Origin: Candidatus Altimarinota bacterium
GTDB taxonomy: Bacteria > Patescibacteriota > Gracilibacteria > UBA4473
Assembly (NCBI GenBank): GCA_018608565.1
Contig: JABAZT010000028.1
Span: 1-64,000 of the forward strand
Direction of reading: 5' to 3'
DNA length: 64,000 bases
Shown: positions 1 through 7,537 of the stretch, one piece after another
Layout: each line of letters starts with the position of its first letter
Numbering within the stretch: the stretch's first letter is position 1
Notes under the pieces: model-generated
Database searches by the model: none
The model's input: the letters and a program-made list of their open reading frames with translations, nothing else
Told to the model about the DNA's origin: nothing
Made by a program: the position numbers and the translations under genes

Positions 1-66
1 TACGAATACATCCCCTTCATATTTTTTTATATCCAAAATTTTTCGAACTGGAAAGACTTGATCCAT
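1..66 (-). CDS. Partial gene start running off the left edge
   Basis: An ATG on the minus strand opens a frame that stays open to the window edge for 22 codons and begins MDQVFPVRKI. It is divergent from relA, 54 bp away, so the two starts share one short promoter region containing TACTATAGT. Too little is present to name a product. It could also be a chance open frame. Confidence 0.45.
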   Translation of the reverse strand, partial: MDQVFPVRKILDIKKYEGDVFV

Positions 67-120
67 AAAAATGCTTTTTCTTATGACTGATTCGCACTAT
101 AGTATTTATAAGTTTATACT

Positions 121-2055
121 ATGAAATTACAAAACCTACTCCCCTCTTTGCAAGAACTATATTTAGATATCCCATCTAAAGATCTCCTTGAAACCAAAAC
201 GGCTGTAGATCTCTGTCTTCAAGTATTACCTGAGAATAAAATACTAGCCCTGGAAGACCAGCTATCAATCCTTATGCCATTCAAACCAAGTCTATCTTGT
301 GTATTGATAGCCTTACTCAAAAAACTTCCTTCGGACCAAATCCCCTCTAAAACTTCTCCGGAGATTCTTTCACTTATAAATAATGCCAATCAACTAAACT
401 CGATAAAATTTAAAAACTCGAAAAATAACAATGAAGAGGTTAAAAAAATACTCGTCACTATTTCAAAAGATATTAGGGTTTTATTAGTCCACCTCACGGA
501 AATAATCCTGCAACTACGCGCCACTGAACCCAATACTGAGTCTGCTGAAAAATTAGCACAATTTGGACTAGATATTTATAGCCCCATCGCGGAGAAACTC
601 GATCTATATGTCTGTAAAGCTGAAATCGAAGATCTGAGTTTTCGCCTTAAATCTCCAGAGACATACAAAACCCTGACCAAGGAAATTGAAACACTTTCTG
701 CTGAACAGGATAAAATAATTCTTGATGGTATTAGCCTTATTGAAAACTTATTTCTTGAAAAGAAAACCCCATACATACGAACAGAAGGGCGAAAAAAAAA
801 TGTTTATTCGGTGTACCAAAAGATGAAACGGAAAAATTTTTCTACCGCCAAAGAAGTATTTGATTTGTTTGCTATCCGAATAATCACAAATACCCCAGAA
901 GAGTGTTATCAAATACTAGGAATTCTTCATGCCTCATTTCGTCCTATCTCAAATCGTTTTAAAGACTATATCGCGGTTCCAAAACCAAATGGATACCAAA
1001 GTCTTCATACCACGCTTTTTGGACTTGGAACTAATCCCAATCCAACAGAAATACAGATACAAACAAAAACTATGTATCAGCAGGCTAAGTACGGAGCTTC
1101 TGCTCATTGGGCATATAAAAAAAATAGATCTTCAAACTTCAGTAAAGATTTTTTGAAAAAAAACCTATGGACTGATCCAACTAATTTTGAGGATGAAAAT
1201 CAGAGTAAAGAATCTATTTTTGATGAGCTTACCAGTAAAGTCAAAAATGAACGAATACATGTCTTTACCCCAAAAGGAGATATTATAAATCTTCCACAAA
1301 AATCGACCCCTATTGATTTTGCTTTTGCCATACACTCTGATATAGGATGCTCTGTCACGAATGCAAAAGTTAATGGGGTTATTCGACCACTGCACTATGA
1401 ACTTCAAGCAGGAGACATTGTGGAAGTTATCACAAAAAAAGGAAGAACCCCAAATCCACTTTGGCTTAATTTTGTAAAATCTCATAGCGCTCGAAGTAAA
1501 ATTAGAAATTTTATTAATGCGGAAAGAAAAGAAGATTCAATTGTGGATGAACCTATAAATTCCCCTCTCCCTCAAAAGAATCCGATAAGACCAAAATCAA
1601 AATATATAGATCAAACACAAAATACCTCTCGACTTGCAAGTGTTATGATCGGAGGAGAAAGAGATAGTCCCTATAAAATTGCGCAATGTTGCACTCCTAA
1701 AAATGGACAAAAAATTATCGCTTATAATTCGAGAGGACTTGAGTTCATGATTCATAAGCAAGACTGTAAAACTATAGCCAACCTAGAGCCTGAAAGATTT
1801 ATGGATGCAACATTTATAAACGTAACCACGATTCACATAACATCCCAAGACCGAATAGGACTTCTCAAAGAAATAATTGAGACTATCAGTAATTCGAACC
1901 TCAATATCACTCAAACAAAACTCGCCTATAATGATAATACAACGACTACGAGTATTGAAGTCGAATACATAGATAAAAAACTAGTTATGACGGCCTTAGC
2001 CGAATTGATAAAAATACCAAATATACTAAGTGCCCAAGAAACTACTTGGAGTTAA
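121..2055 (+). CDS. relA: RelA/SpoT-family (p)ppGpp synthetase with degenerate hydrolase domain
   Basis: Long-form RelA/SpoT homologue that makes the stringent-response alarmone (p)ppGpp from ATP and GDP/GTP in the cytoplasm. Residues about 1-150 occupy the place of the HD hydrolase domain but have lost its key residues: the ALLHD motif reads ALLKK near residue 66, and the later LADRLHNMR motif reads LTEIILQLR. The synthetase domain (about 215-335) is intact, with GRKKNVYSVYQKM, FDLFAIRI, DYIAVPKPNGYQSLHTT and the catalytic glutamate in TEIQIQT. A TGS domain (about 378-440), a conserved-cysteine region (AQCCTPKNG, about 521-530) and a C-terminal ACT domain (about 570-640) follow. The expected enzyme is a synthetase without hydrolase activity, so (p)ppGpp must be removed by another enzyme. 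The 3' end overlaps the convergent ccdA gene by 14 bp. Confidence 0.93.
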   Translation: MKLQNLLPSLQELYLDIPSKDLLETKTAVDLCLQVLPENKILALEDQLSILMPFKPSLSCVLIALLKKLPSDQIPSKTSPEILSLINNANQLNSIKFKNSKNNNEEVKKILVTISKDIRVLLVHLTEIILQLRATEPNTESAEKLAQFGLDIYSPIAEKLDLYVCKAEIEDLSFRLKSPETYKTLTKEIETLSAEQDKIILDGISLIENLFLEKKTPYIRTEGRKKNVYSVYQKMKRKNFSTAKEVFDLFAIRIITNTPEECYQILGILHASFRPISNRFKDYIAVPKPNGYQSLHTTLFGLGTNPNPTEIQIQTKTMYQQAKYGASAHWAYKKNRSSNFSKDFLKKNLWTDPTNFEDENQSKESIFDELTSKVKNERIHVFTPKGDIINLPQKSTPIDFAFAIHSDIGCSVTNAKVNGVIRPLHYELQAGDIVEVITKKGRTPNPLWLNFVKSHSARSKIRNFINAERKEDSIVDEPINSPLPQKNPIRPKSKYIDQTQNTSRLASVMIGGERDSPYKIAQCCTPKNGQKIIAYNSRGLEFMIHKQDCKTIANLEPERFMDATFINVTTIHITSQDRIGLLKEIIETISNSNLNITQTKLAYNDNTTTTSIEVEYIDKKLVMTALAELIKIPNILSAQETTWS

Positions 2056-2773
2056 ATTCTTCGATAATATTGAATTCAAAATCTGTAACCCCTATCCATC
2101 CTTGATCTAGAAGCCAAGACTCAAGTTTCTTTTGATGTCCTGTCCACATCAATATTGAAAATAAAATAATCAAAACTCCTATTCCTCTCTTTAACACCCC
2201 AGTATCTGAGGCAATATTATTGATTATCACAAATATTTTTCTTCCAAGATAGGCAATAGTCAAAAGAACCACCCCAATCCCTAATAGATACAAACTCAAA
2301 TATCCAATTCCAAGTAATAAATTTTGAGGAATAATAACTCCCAAAATCAAAAAATAAGTTGGACTACAACTTATGAAAACTGGTCCTAACACAACTCCAA
2401 GTATTACAAGCCCTACAACATTCTTATTGGGAAGATGTTTGTGTAACAAACTTATAGATTGAGATTGAAATACTGTTTTTGATAGTATTTTTCCCCAAAA
2501 AGATGGAAATATTAGCACTAAACCAAAACAAAATAAAATAATGGTTGAAAACAATTGCAGAATATTTTGATCAATTTTTAGGGTATCAATCAAAAACTTG
2601 ATCCCAACCGTCAAACATAAAACTGAAACTAAAAACGAACTAATTACTACTAGTGGACTCCACCATTTCCTTCCTACAACTGCTCCTCCCAGTATAGCTG
2701 GAAGCAGCGGAAGTATGCATGGGGCTAATATAGTTAGTATTCCTGCAACAAATGCCAATACCGCTAAACTCAT
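2042..2773 (-). CDS. ccdA: CcdA-like thiol-disulphide membrane transporter
   Basis: Polytopic membrane protein of the DsbD/CcdA family, which carries reducing power across the membrane to extracytoplasmic thiol proteins. It has about six hydrophobic helices. The two hallmark cysteine-containing segments are present: LAPCILPLLPAILGG in the first helix and FISCSPTYF in the fourth. The ORF track begins at an upstream GTG. I prefer the ATG at 2773 (MSLAVLAF) because a TAGTAT box lies 13 nt before it and the extension MRTRSIPYQA is not hydrophobic. The partner thioredoxin is not adjacent. A second CcdA-like protein with its own thioredoxin domain lies at 48689-49939. The family call is firm, the exact partner unknown. 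Confidence 0.85.
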   Translation of the reverse strand: MSLAVLAFVAGILTILAPCILPLLPAILGGAVVGRKWWSPLVVISSFLVSVLCLTVGIKFLIDTLKIDQNILQLFSTIILFCFGLVLIFPSFWGKILSKTVFQSQSISLLHKHLPNKNVVGLVILGVVLGPVFISCSPTYFLILGVIIPQNLLLGIGYLSLYLLGIGVVLLTIAYLGRKIFVIINNIASDTGVLKRGIGVLIILFSILMWTGHQKKLESWLLDQGWIGVTDFEFNIIEEFNSK

Positions 2774-2839
2774 TGCTTGGTAAGGTATACTACGAGTCCG
2801 CACTTTGCAAACATTGGATGTAGCCTAAGATGAGATGGC

Positions 2840-2866
2840 ATGTGATGTATAAAAAATAAATCACAT
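2840..2866. promoter_or_regulatory. Inverted repeat in the ccdA/crp divergent region
   Basis: ATGTGAT and ATCACAT form a 7-bp perfect inverted repeat with a 13-nt AT-rich spacer, 42 bp upstream of the crp-like start. It could be an operator, possibly for autoregulation of the adjacent regulator. The half-site TGTGA resembles the E. coli CRP half-site, but the spacing is far wider than the 6 bp of a CRP site, so that identity is not claimed. Confidence 0.35.
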
Positions 2867-2907
2867 AAATATGAGTAAAATCTTAAAATTAATTAAAAAC
2901 ATAAAAC

Positions 2908-3564
2908 ATGAGTAACCTATTTTTTTGTATCCAAGATGTAAGTCTCTATGAAGGAGTAGATGAGAAGAGCCTCGAAGAAGTGGCACGACTCGCGGCTGAA
3001 TCGGTCTTAGATAAAGACAAGCTCCTCTACTCTCCTAATGAGCCCGCCGAATATATCTACGTCATCAAAGAAGGGGAAATTGAAATCTACCGAATCGAAG
3101 ATGGGAAAAAAATAGTCCTCGATACCCTCTATCCGGGTGATGTATTTGGAGATTTCGGAACACAACAGACCAAACACTTCGCGGTTACAAAGCGAAAAAC
3201 CTACGTCTGCAAAACCCCAAAAGATAAATTTATAAAAGTATTAGAAAAGAATCCGAGCCTTACACTCAAGCTGATTGAATCTCTGGCTGACAAGAACCTT
3301 TACTACGAAGATCGTCTTGCGCTTCAATCTCGTCCTGCAAAAGAAAGAGTCTATGAGGAACTCAAATTTCTTCGATCTAAGAGTCATAAAAATATTTTTG
3401 GAAAGATCTTCAAAATCCCTCTGAGAATATCTCATCAACGACTCGCTGAAAAAGTCGGGCTCAATCGAGTTACGGTTACAAAATTAATTGGAGAGCTTAA
3501 AATAGAAAACAGAATCTCTGTTGATCCAAATACAAATGAGATTAAGATTTTGGATGAGTCTTAA
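2908..3564 (+). CDS. Crp/Fnr-family transcriptional regulator
   Basis: Cytoplasmic DNA-binding regulator of 218 aa, the normal length for the family. Residues about 1-125 form the cyclic-nucleotide-binding-type beta-roll (GEIEIYRIEDGKK, YPGDVFGDFG). A connecting helix and a winged helix-turn-helix follow at the C-terminus (LAEKVGLNRVTVTKLIGELK). The Fnr cysteine cluster is absent, so an Fnr-type iron-sulphur cluster is unlikely; the ligand cannot be told from sequence. In the recognition helix the usual E of the RETV motif is V, so it should not bind the E. coli CRP or FNR sequence. It stands alone as a transcription unit divergent from ccdA. The last 30 codons are duplicated 550 bp downstream (see repeat). 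Confidence 0.9.
   Translation: MSNLFFCIQDVSLYEGVDEKSLEEVARLAAESVLDKDKLLYSPNEPAEYIYVIKEGEIEIYRIEDGKKIVLDTLYPGDVFGDFGTQQTKHFAVTKRKTYVCKTPKDKFIKVLEKNPSLTLKLIESLADKNLYYEDRLALQSRPAKERVYEELKFLRSKSHKNIFGKIFKIPLRISHQRLAEKVGLNRVTVTKLIGELKIENRISVDPNTNEIKILDES
3467..3555. repeat. 89-bp direct repeat, copy 1 (inside crp 3' end)
   Basis: The segment from GAGTTACGGTTACAAAATTA to ATTTTGGAT recurs at 4017-4105 with two mismatches (position 3476 T/C and 3549 T/C). This copy codes for the C-terminal part of the Crp-like regulator, including half of its recognition helix. Confidence 0.95.
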
Positions 3565-3569
3565 AAGGC

Positions 3570-3950
3570 TCAAACAGAAACCTCAAGAATAATTTCTTTT
3601 CCTGCCTGCATACGTTGAAATTGAATATCTAAGATCTCCCCCCAAGCAGGAGACGAACGACGAATATTATCAATAAAATATTTAAAATCACTCAAGAGCG
3701 AGGTCTCTGGCGCTTCCACTCTGACTATTGCTTGTAGACAAGATTGTATCCTAGCTCCTATCTCACGAGAAGCCTGTGTAGCATGTAAACAACACATACA
3801 CGAACCAAGCTCTCCAATACTTTTATGTTCATTTACAAATTCAGCCACTATCTCTTCAAATTTCGTCTCATATAATTTATTCAACCCCTGAGCACTACCT
3901 CTAAAATCCACACTTGAATCTACCATAGGAACTGGGGTAATTATTTTCAT
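3570..3950 (-). CDS. Hypothetical protein, 126 aa
   Basis: Not recognised. The protein is soluble and mildly acidic, with three cysteines, two of them in a CMCC motif (GSCMCCLHATQ). It has no signal peptide or membrane segment. It ends 6 bp from the convergent crp stop and lies entirely between the two copies of the 89-bp crp repeat, so it was probably brought in, or trapped, by the event that duplicated the crp tail. The start is the only ATG that gives the full frame. Confidence 0.6.
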   Translation of the reverse strand: MKIITPVPMVDSSVDFRGSAQGLNKLYETKFEEIVAEFVNEHKSIGELGSCMCCLHATQASREIGARIQSCLQAIVRVEAPETSLLSDFKYFIDNIRRSSPAWGEILDIQFQRMQAGKEIILEVSV

Positions 3951-4016
3951 AAAAAATATTCACAAAATAATAAAAGTCAAATGCCAGGGGCTGATAAAGA
4001 GATCTTGGACCTATCT

Positions 4017-4105
4017 GAGTTACGGCTACAAAATTAATTGGAGAGCTTAAAATAGAAAACAGAATCTCTGTTGATCCAAATACAAATGAGATTAAGATCT
4101 TGGAT
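4017..4105. repeat. 89-bp direct repeat, copy 2 (relic of crp 3' end)
   Basis: 87 of 89 bases match 3467-3555. The copy keeps the crp reading frame but has no start and no crp stop; it abuts the stop codon of the leftward gene at 4108. It is a non-functional relic that marks a duplication or integration boundary. Confidence 0.95.
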
Positions 4106-4107
4106 TT

Positions 4108-4470
4108 TCAAGAAAGCTTATCTTCAACTCGCTTAACAAACGAATCTGCAAAAAAATTGGCAGGATTCGTTTCAAACCGTATAAAATTTAAAAGAACTGC
4201 ATACTCACTTTGTGCTCCGGCAACAGGAAGAGGTTCTGCATTTACGAGTGCATCTCGCGCCTCGACTTCCGTACCAAACTTTCCTACAAAATCTGACATT
4301 GCAGCAGCTGTCTCCCGTAACCGCTGTGCCCCCACAGTTCGCCTCTTATTATTATGATCATTTCCGGCACCAACAGTTTCAGCTAAATCATCAAGCTTTA
4401 AGGCTGCCTGTTGTAATGCCGTATCAAATCCGGTAATATCCTTTGGATGCTGCTCTGAAGAATCTGACAT
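4108..4470 (-). CDS. Hypothetical protein, 120 aa
   Basis: Not recognised. From the ATG at 4470 (MSDSSEQHPKD) it encodes a soluble, Ala/Glu-rich, probably helical protein with no membrane segment and no motif I know. The track extends the frame to 4545, but that extension overlaps the start of the divergent hydrolase gene, so the inner ATG is preferred. The stop codon lies 2 bp beyond the crp relic. Confidence 0.6.
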   Translation of the reverse strand: MSDSSEQHPKDITGFDTALQQAALKLDDLAETVGAGNDHNNKRRTVGAQRLRETAAAMSDFVGKFGTEVEARDALVNAEPLPVAGAQSEYAVLLNFIRFETNPANFFADSFVKRVEDKLS

Positions 4471-4527
4471 AGTTTTTTGGAAAGTTATATCAACTACATC
4501 ATCCCTACTATCCCAAAAAAGTCCACC

Positions 4528-5292
4528 ATGGAATACTCTCACCAAACTCTCGGCTCAAAAGAAGCAAAAAACATCCTCATCTTCCTCCATGGATGGGGCG
4601 GTTCAAAACAAAGTTTCGAATCATTGTCGAACAAAATAATTGATCAAGGAAAAGACCTACAAATCATCTTGCTGGATCTACCAGGTTTTGGTGATGCAGA
4701 TATGCCAGCAGAAGATGGATGGACTACGCATGACTATCAATCTTGGTTTGAAGGATTTCTTAGCAATGAACTTAAACTCTCAAAAAATAAAAATATTCAC
4801 TTATATGGACACTCCTTTGGTTGCCGAATTATAATCAGACATCTGCTCAAGAATCCCTCATTTCCTGGGAAAATTTTTCTCACCGGAGCTGCTGGAATCA
4901 AATGGCCACCGAGTTTCAAGACTCGTTGTACAAAATTATTGAACAAAGTATTTACTCCATTCAAATACCTTCTTCCTGAAAAAATTAAAAAGAAGATTCT
5001 TCGACGACTTGGGGCTGGAGATTGGGCAGATATTGATCCTGCGCTCAAGAATACGTTTCAAAAGACCCTGAAAGAGGAAGATCTTCGTATTCACCTCTCT
5101 AAGATCTATCAGGACTGCTATATCATCTGGGGGAAAAAGGACTCTTATACGCCCTACAAATCAGCTGAAGTTTTTCATCGTGCACTGCATCACTCAAAGC
5201 TAAAAATCTTCCCTCATGGAAAACACGGGATTCACCATACGCATACTGATGAAATAGCTGAAATAGTTGTGGATTTTGTATCAAAAAAATAA
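4528..5292 (+). CDS. Alpha/beta hydrolase
   Basis: Cytoplasmic alpha/beta-hydrolase-fold enzyme of 254 aa. The oxyanion-hole motif LHGWGG comes early, the nucleophile elbow is GHSFG, the acid residue lies in WGKKDSYTP and the catalytic histidine in HGKHGIHH near the C-terminus. All triad residues are visible, so it should be active; the substrate is unknown (esterase, lipase-like or C-C hydrolase). The ATG at 4528 (MEYSHQTLG) is chosen over 4477 because the shorter form fits the fold and avoids overlap with the divergent gene at 4470. Confidence 0.82.
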   Translation: MEYSHQTLGSKEAKNILIFLHGWGGSKQSFESLSNKIIDQGKDLQIILLDLPGFGDADMPAEDGWTTHDYQSWFEGFLSNELKLSKNKNIHLYGHSFGCRIIIRHLLKNPSFPGKIFLTGAAGIKWPPSFKTRCTKLLNKVFTPFKYLLPEKIKKKILRRLGAGDWADIDPALKNTFQKTLKEEDLRIHLSKIYQDCYIIWGKKDSYTPYKSAEVFHRALHHSKLKIFPHGKHGIHHTHTDEIAEIVVDFVSKK

Positions 5293-5462
5293 AGAGTTTA
5301 CATACAACCTCTTCATCTTTCTATCTCTGCAACTCTCTAACTCCTTATCAAATTTGTAACAAAAACATATTTTTTACGTTTAACAAACTACATCTCAAAA
5401 CCAACCTGCGACTCGCTCGCAATTATTACCCCAATTACAATGTTTTATACATTCAATCCTAA

Positions 5463-5610
5463 TCAAGTCTCAGGACTCTCAACCCCGTAACGCTCGTGGA
5501 CCAACCTCCGTAGATTTTCTGCACGTGGACCACCAGCTGGTCTACGATTTTTTGCGTTTATATAAAAAAACACCAAAGAACTCTTTAATTACTTTTAATC
5601 ACTTCAACAT
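5463..5610 (-). pseudogene. Possible gene remnant with an in-frame TGA
   Basis: Reading leftward from an ATG at 5610, the frame is M-L-K-TGA, then 44 open codons reading FGVFYINAKNRRPAGGPRAE and ending RYGVESPET followed by TGA. The composition (Arg, Gly, Pro, Glu rich) looks protein-like, but no ATG, GTG or TTG lies downstream of the TGA in this frame. It may be a decayed or truncated small gene, use a rare ATT start, or be chance. I do not recognise the protein. Confidence 0.3.
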
Positions 5611-5677
5611 GAATTCTGACTCAAAACCAACTTCTAATCTACAAATAGGAAAAACACTAACAAAACCCCCGCTAATA

Positions 5678-5686
5678 TGCTATAAT
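5678..5686 (+). promoter_or_regulatory. Extended -10 promoter of the ABC exporter gene
   Basis: TGCTATAAT is an extended -10 element whose last base is 11 nt before the ATG at 5698. Transcription would begin about 4 nt before the start codon, so the mRNA would be essentially leaderless. Confidence 0.6.
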
Positions 5687-5697
5687 AACTTAATACA

Positions 5698-7473
5698 ATG
5701 AAAAAAATGAACCCAACAAAACAAACTATTATTTACTTTGCCCAACAAGCAAAAAAATATCCAAAGAGATTAATCGCAATTATACTGTTTTCCCTCATGG
5801 CATCTACCATTGGGCATGCACTATACCCAATTGCGTTTAAAGAAATTATTGATGTCGTCTCTCAATTTACTGGGGCTGACAAGACACTTCTTAATGAAAA
5901 ATTAATCGAATTAGTCACAGTCCTTGGAATATTATTCATAGTGGAAATTATCTGCTGGAGATGTGGTGGATATAATAATGATTTCTTCCAAAGTGCTGTA
6001 AAAAAGAATATTGGTGATGATTGCTATTATCGTCTTCACAAGCACTCTATAAGCTTCTTTTCTAATAATTTCATTGGATCGCTTGTCACAAAGACCAAAC
6101 GACTCATAGGAAGTTTTGATCGAGTCCTCAATATACTGTTCTGGGATATACTTCCGACTCTTGTTGTATTTGTGGCCTCCACATTCATCCTCTTTAGGAT
6201 CAACACGCTCTTTGGAACACTCCTCCTGACCTGGAGTGTTATCTTTATTGCTATCTCTCTCAAACTCTGTCTCTGGAAAATGAAATTTGATCTTGATGCT
6301 GCTAACAAAAGCTCGGTTCTAACCGGAAATTATGCGGACGGACTTTCAAATTTTTTCCCGGTAAAAATATTTGCGCATCAAAAATACGAACAAAAACGGT
6401 TTGAAAATTCAAGTGAGACCCTACGAAAAGCTGATAAAAAAGCTTGGAATTATTCTAATCATATAGAGATATTTAACGCCTTTGCGATGATTATCTTAGA
6501 AATTGGATTTCTGTATCTTTGTATAAAATTTTGGCAAAAAGATCTCTTAACCATTGGTGAAATTGTCTTAATCGAATCCCTTCTTCTTTCTCTAACGAGA
6601 AAGCTCTGGAACCTAGGAAACAATATTAAAGATATTATTACATCGCTTGCCGATGCCAATGAAATGACCCAGCTACTCAATACCCCATTTGAGATTAAAG
6701 ATTCTCAAAATCCAGAAACTTCTAGAATCTCTAAAGGACATATTCAAATCGAGGACTTGATCTTCAAATATGAAGACAATGATCCTGTGTTCCAAGACTT
6801 CAATCTCGACATAAAACCAGGCGAAAAAGTCGGACTCGTTGGAGAGTCTGGATCTGGTAAATCGACGCTGACGAAAATCCTCTTCCGGTTTAATGATATC
6901 AACCAAGGAAGAGTCTCCATCGACGGACAAGACATTACTAAACTCAAACAGGAAGATCTAAGAAAAAACCTATCATTCGTTCCTCAGGAACCAATTCTTT
7001 TCCACCGAAGCCTTGAAGAAAATATCCGATATGGAGATCTCGATGCAACTAAAGAAGAAGTTATTGAAGCGGCCAGAAAAGCGCACGCCCATGACTTCAT
7101 CATCAAAACAAGCGAAGGTTACGACACACTCGTGGGAGAACGAGGAATCAAACTCTCTGGAGGAGAAAAACAAAGAATCGCAATAGCTAGAGCTATGCTC
7201 AAGAAAGCCCCAATCTTGATTCTCGATGAAGCGACTTCTGCACTCGACTCGATCGCGGAGACCCATATCCAGGAAGCGCTGGAAACACTGATGAAAGATT
7301 GTACAACAATTGTGATCGCACATCGTCTCTCCACGCTCAGGAAGATGGATCGTATCATTGTTCTTGACCAAGGACAGATCATCGAACAAGGTTCTCACAA
7401 AGAACTGGTCAAACATGACGGAAAATACAATGAGCTCTGGTCTCACCAAGTAGGTGGATTTATCTCGGAGTAG
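5698..7473 (+). CDS. ABC exporter, fused membrane and ATPase domains
   Basis: Half-transporter of 591 aa that would work as a homodimer to export lipid, peptide or drug substrates. About residues 1-320 form the six-helix membrane domain. The ATPase domain follows with Walker A GESGSGKST, Q-loop VPQEPILF, signature LSGGEKQR, Walker B ILILDEATSALD and H-loop IAHRLSTL, all intact. It is a single-gene unit with its own promoter. MsbA-like lipid flippases and multidrug exporters share this layout, and the sequence does not decide between them. A second ATG three codons in is also possible as the start. Confidence 0.92.
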   Translation: MKKMNPTKQTIIYFAQQAKKYPKRLIAIILFSLMASTIGHALYPIAFKEIIDVVSQFTGADKTLLNEKLIELVTVLGILFIVEIICWRCGGYNNDFFQSAVKKNIGDDCYYRLHKHSISFFSNNFIGSLVTKTKRLIGSFDRVLNILFWDILPTLVVFVASTFILFRINTLFGTLLLTWSVIFIAISLKLCLWKMKFDLDAANKSSVLTGNYADGLSNFFPVKIFAHQKYEQKRFENSSETLRKADKKAWNYSNHIEIFNAFAMIILEIGFLYLCIKFWQKDLLTIGEIVLIESLLLSLTRKLWNLGNNIKDIITSLADANEMTQLLNTPFEIKDSQNPETSRISKGHIQIEDLIFKYEDNDPVFQDFNLDIKPGEKVGLVGESGSGKSTLTKILFRFNDINQGRVSIDGQDITKLKQEDLRKNLSFVPQEPILFHRSLEENIRYGDLDATKEEVIEAARKAHAHDFIIKTSEGYDTLVGERGIKLSGGEKQRIAIARAMLKKAPILILDEATSALDSIAETHIQEALETLMKDCTTIVIAHRLSTLRKMDRIIVLDQGQIIEQGSHKELVKHDGKYNELWSHQVGGFISE

Positions 7474-7487
7474 AATCCAATCAAAAG

Positions 7488-7510
7488 GCTCCCCTCCGAT
7501 TAAGGGGAGC
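7488..7510. terminator. Bidirectional hairpin between convergent genes
   Basis: GCTCCCCT and AGGGGAGC form an 8-bp GC-rich stem with a 7-nt loop between the converging exporter and dipeptidase genes. No T tract follows on either strand, so termination is inferred from position. The sequence also resembles the CCCCTTGTTAAGGGG core of the palindromic elements found in three genes of this window. Confidence 0.5.
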
Positions 7511-7537
7511 TACTTACTAAGAAACTAGAATCCAACA

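Larger units (their letters stand above)
5293..5697. other. 405-bp intergenic region
   Basis: It separates the hydrolase from the ABC exporter gene. It holds the exporter promoter at its right end and, on the minus strand, an open frame of about 45 codons that looks like a gene remnant (next entry). I see no RNA gene and no clear terminator in it. Confidence 0.7.

Noticed and set aside
576-776. Opposite-strand ORFs inside relA and similar ORFs inside other genes
   Set aside because: They lie entirely within well-supported genes, show no protein family features, and are explained by codon bias on the other strand.
2840-2866. A classical CRP-binding site upstream of the regulator
   Set aside because: Half-sites TGTGA/TCACA are present but spaced by 15 nt instead of 6, and the regulator's recognition helix differs from CRP.
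5463-5610. UGA read as glycine (code 25), as in Gracilibacteria
   Set aside because: Many ORFs of hundreds to over a thousand codons end normally with no in-frame UGA, so UGA is a stop here. The isolated TGA is better read as gene decay.
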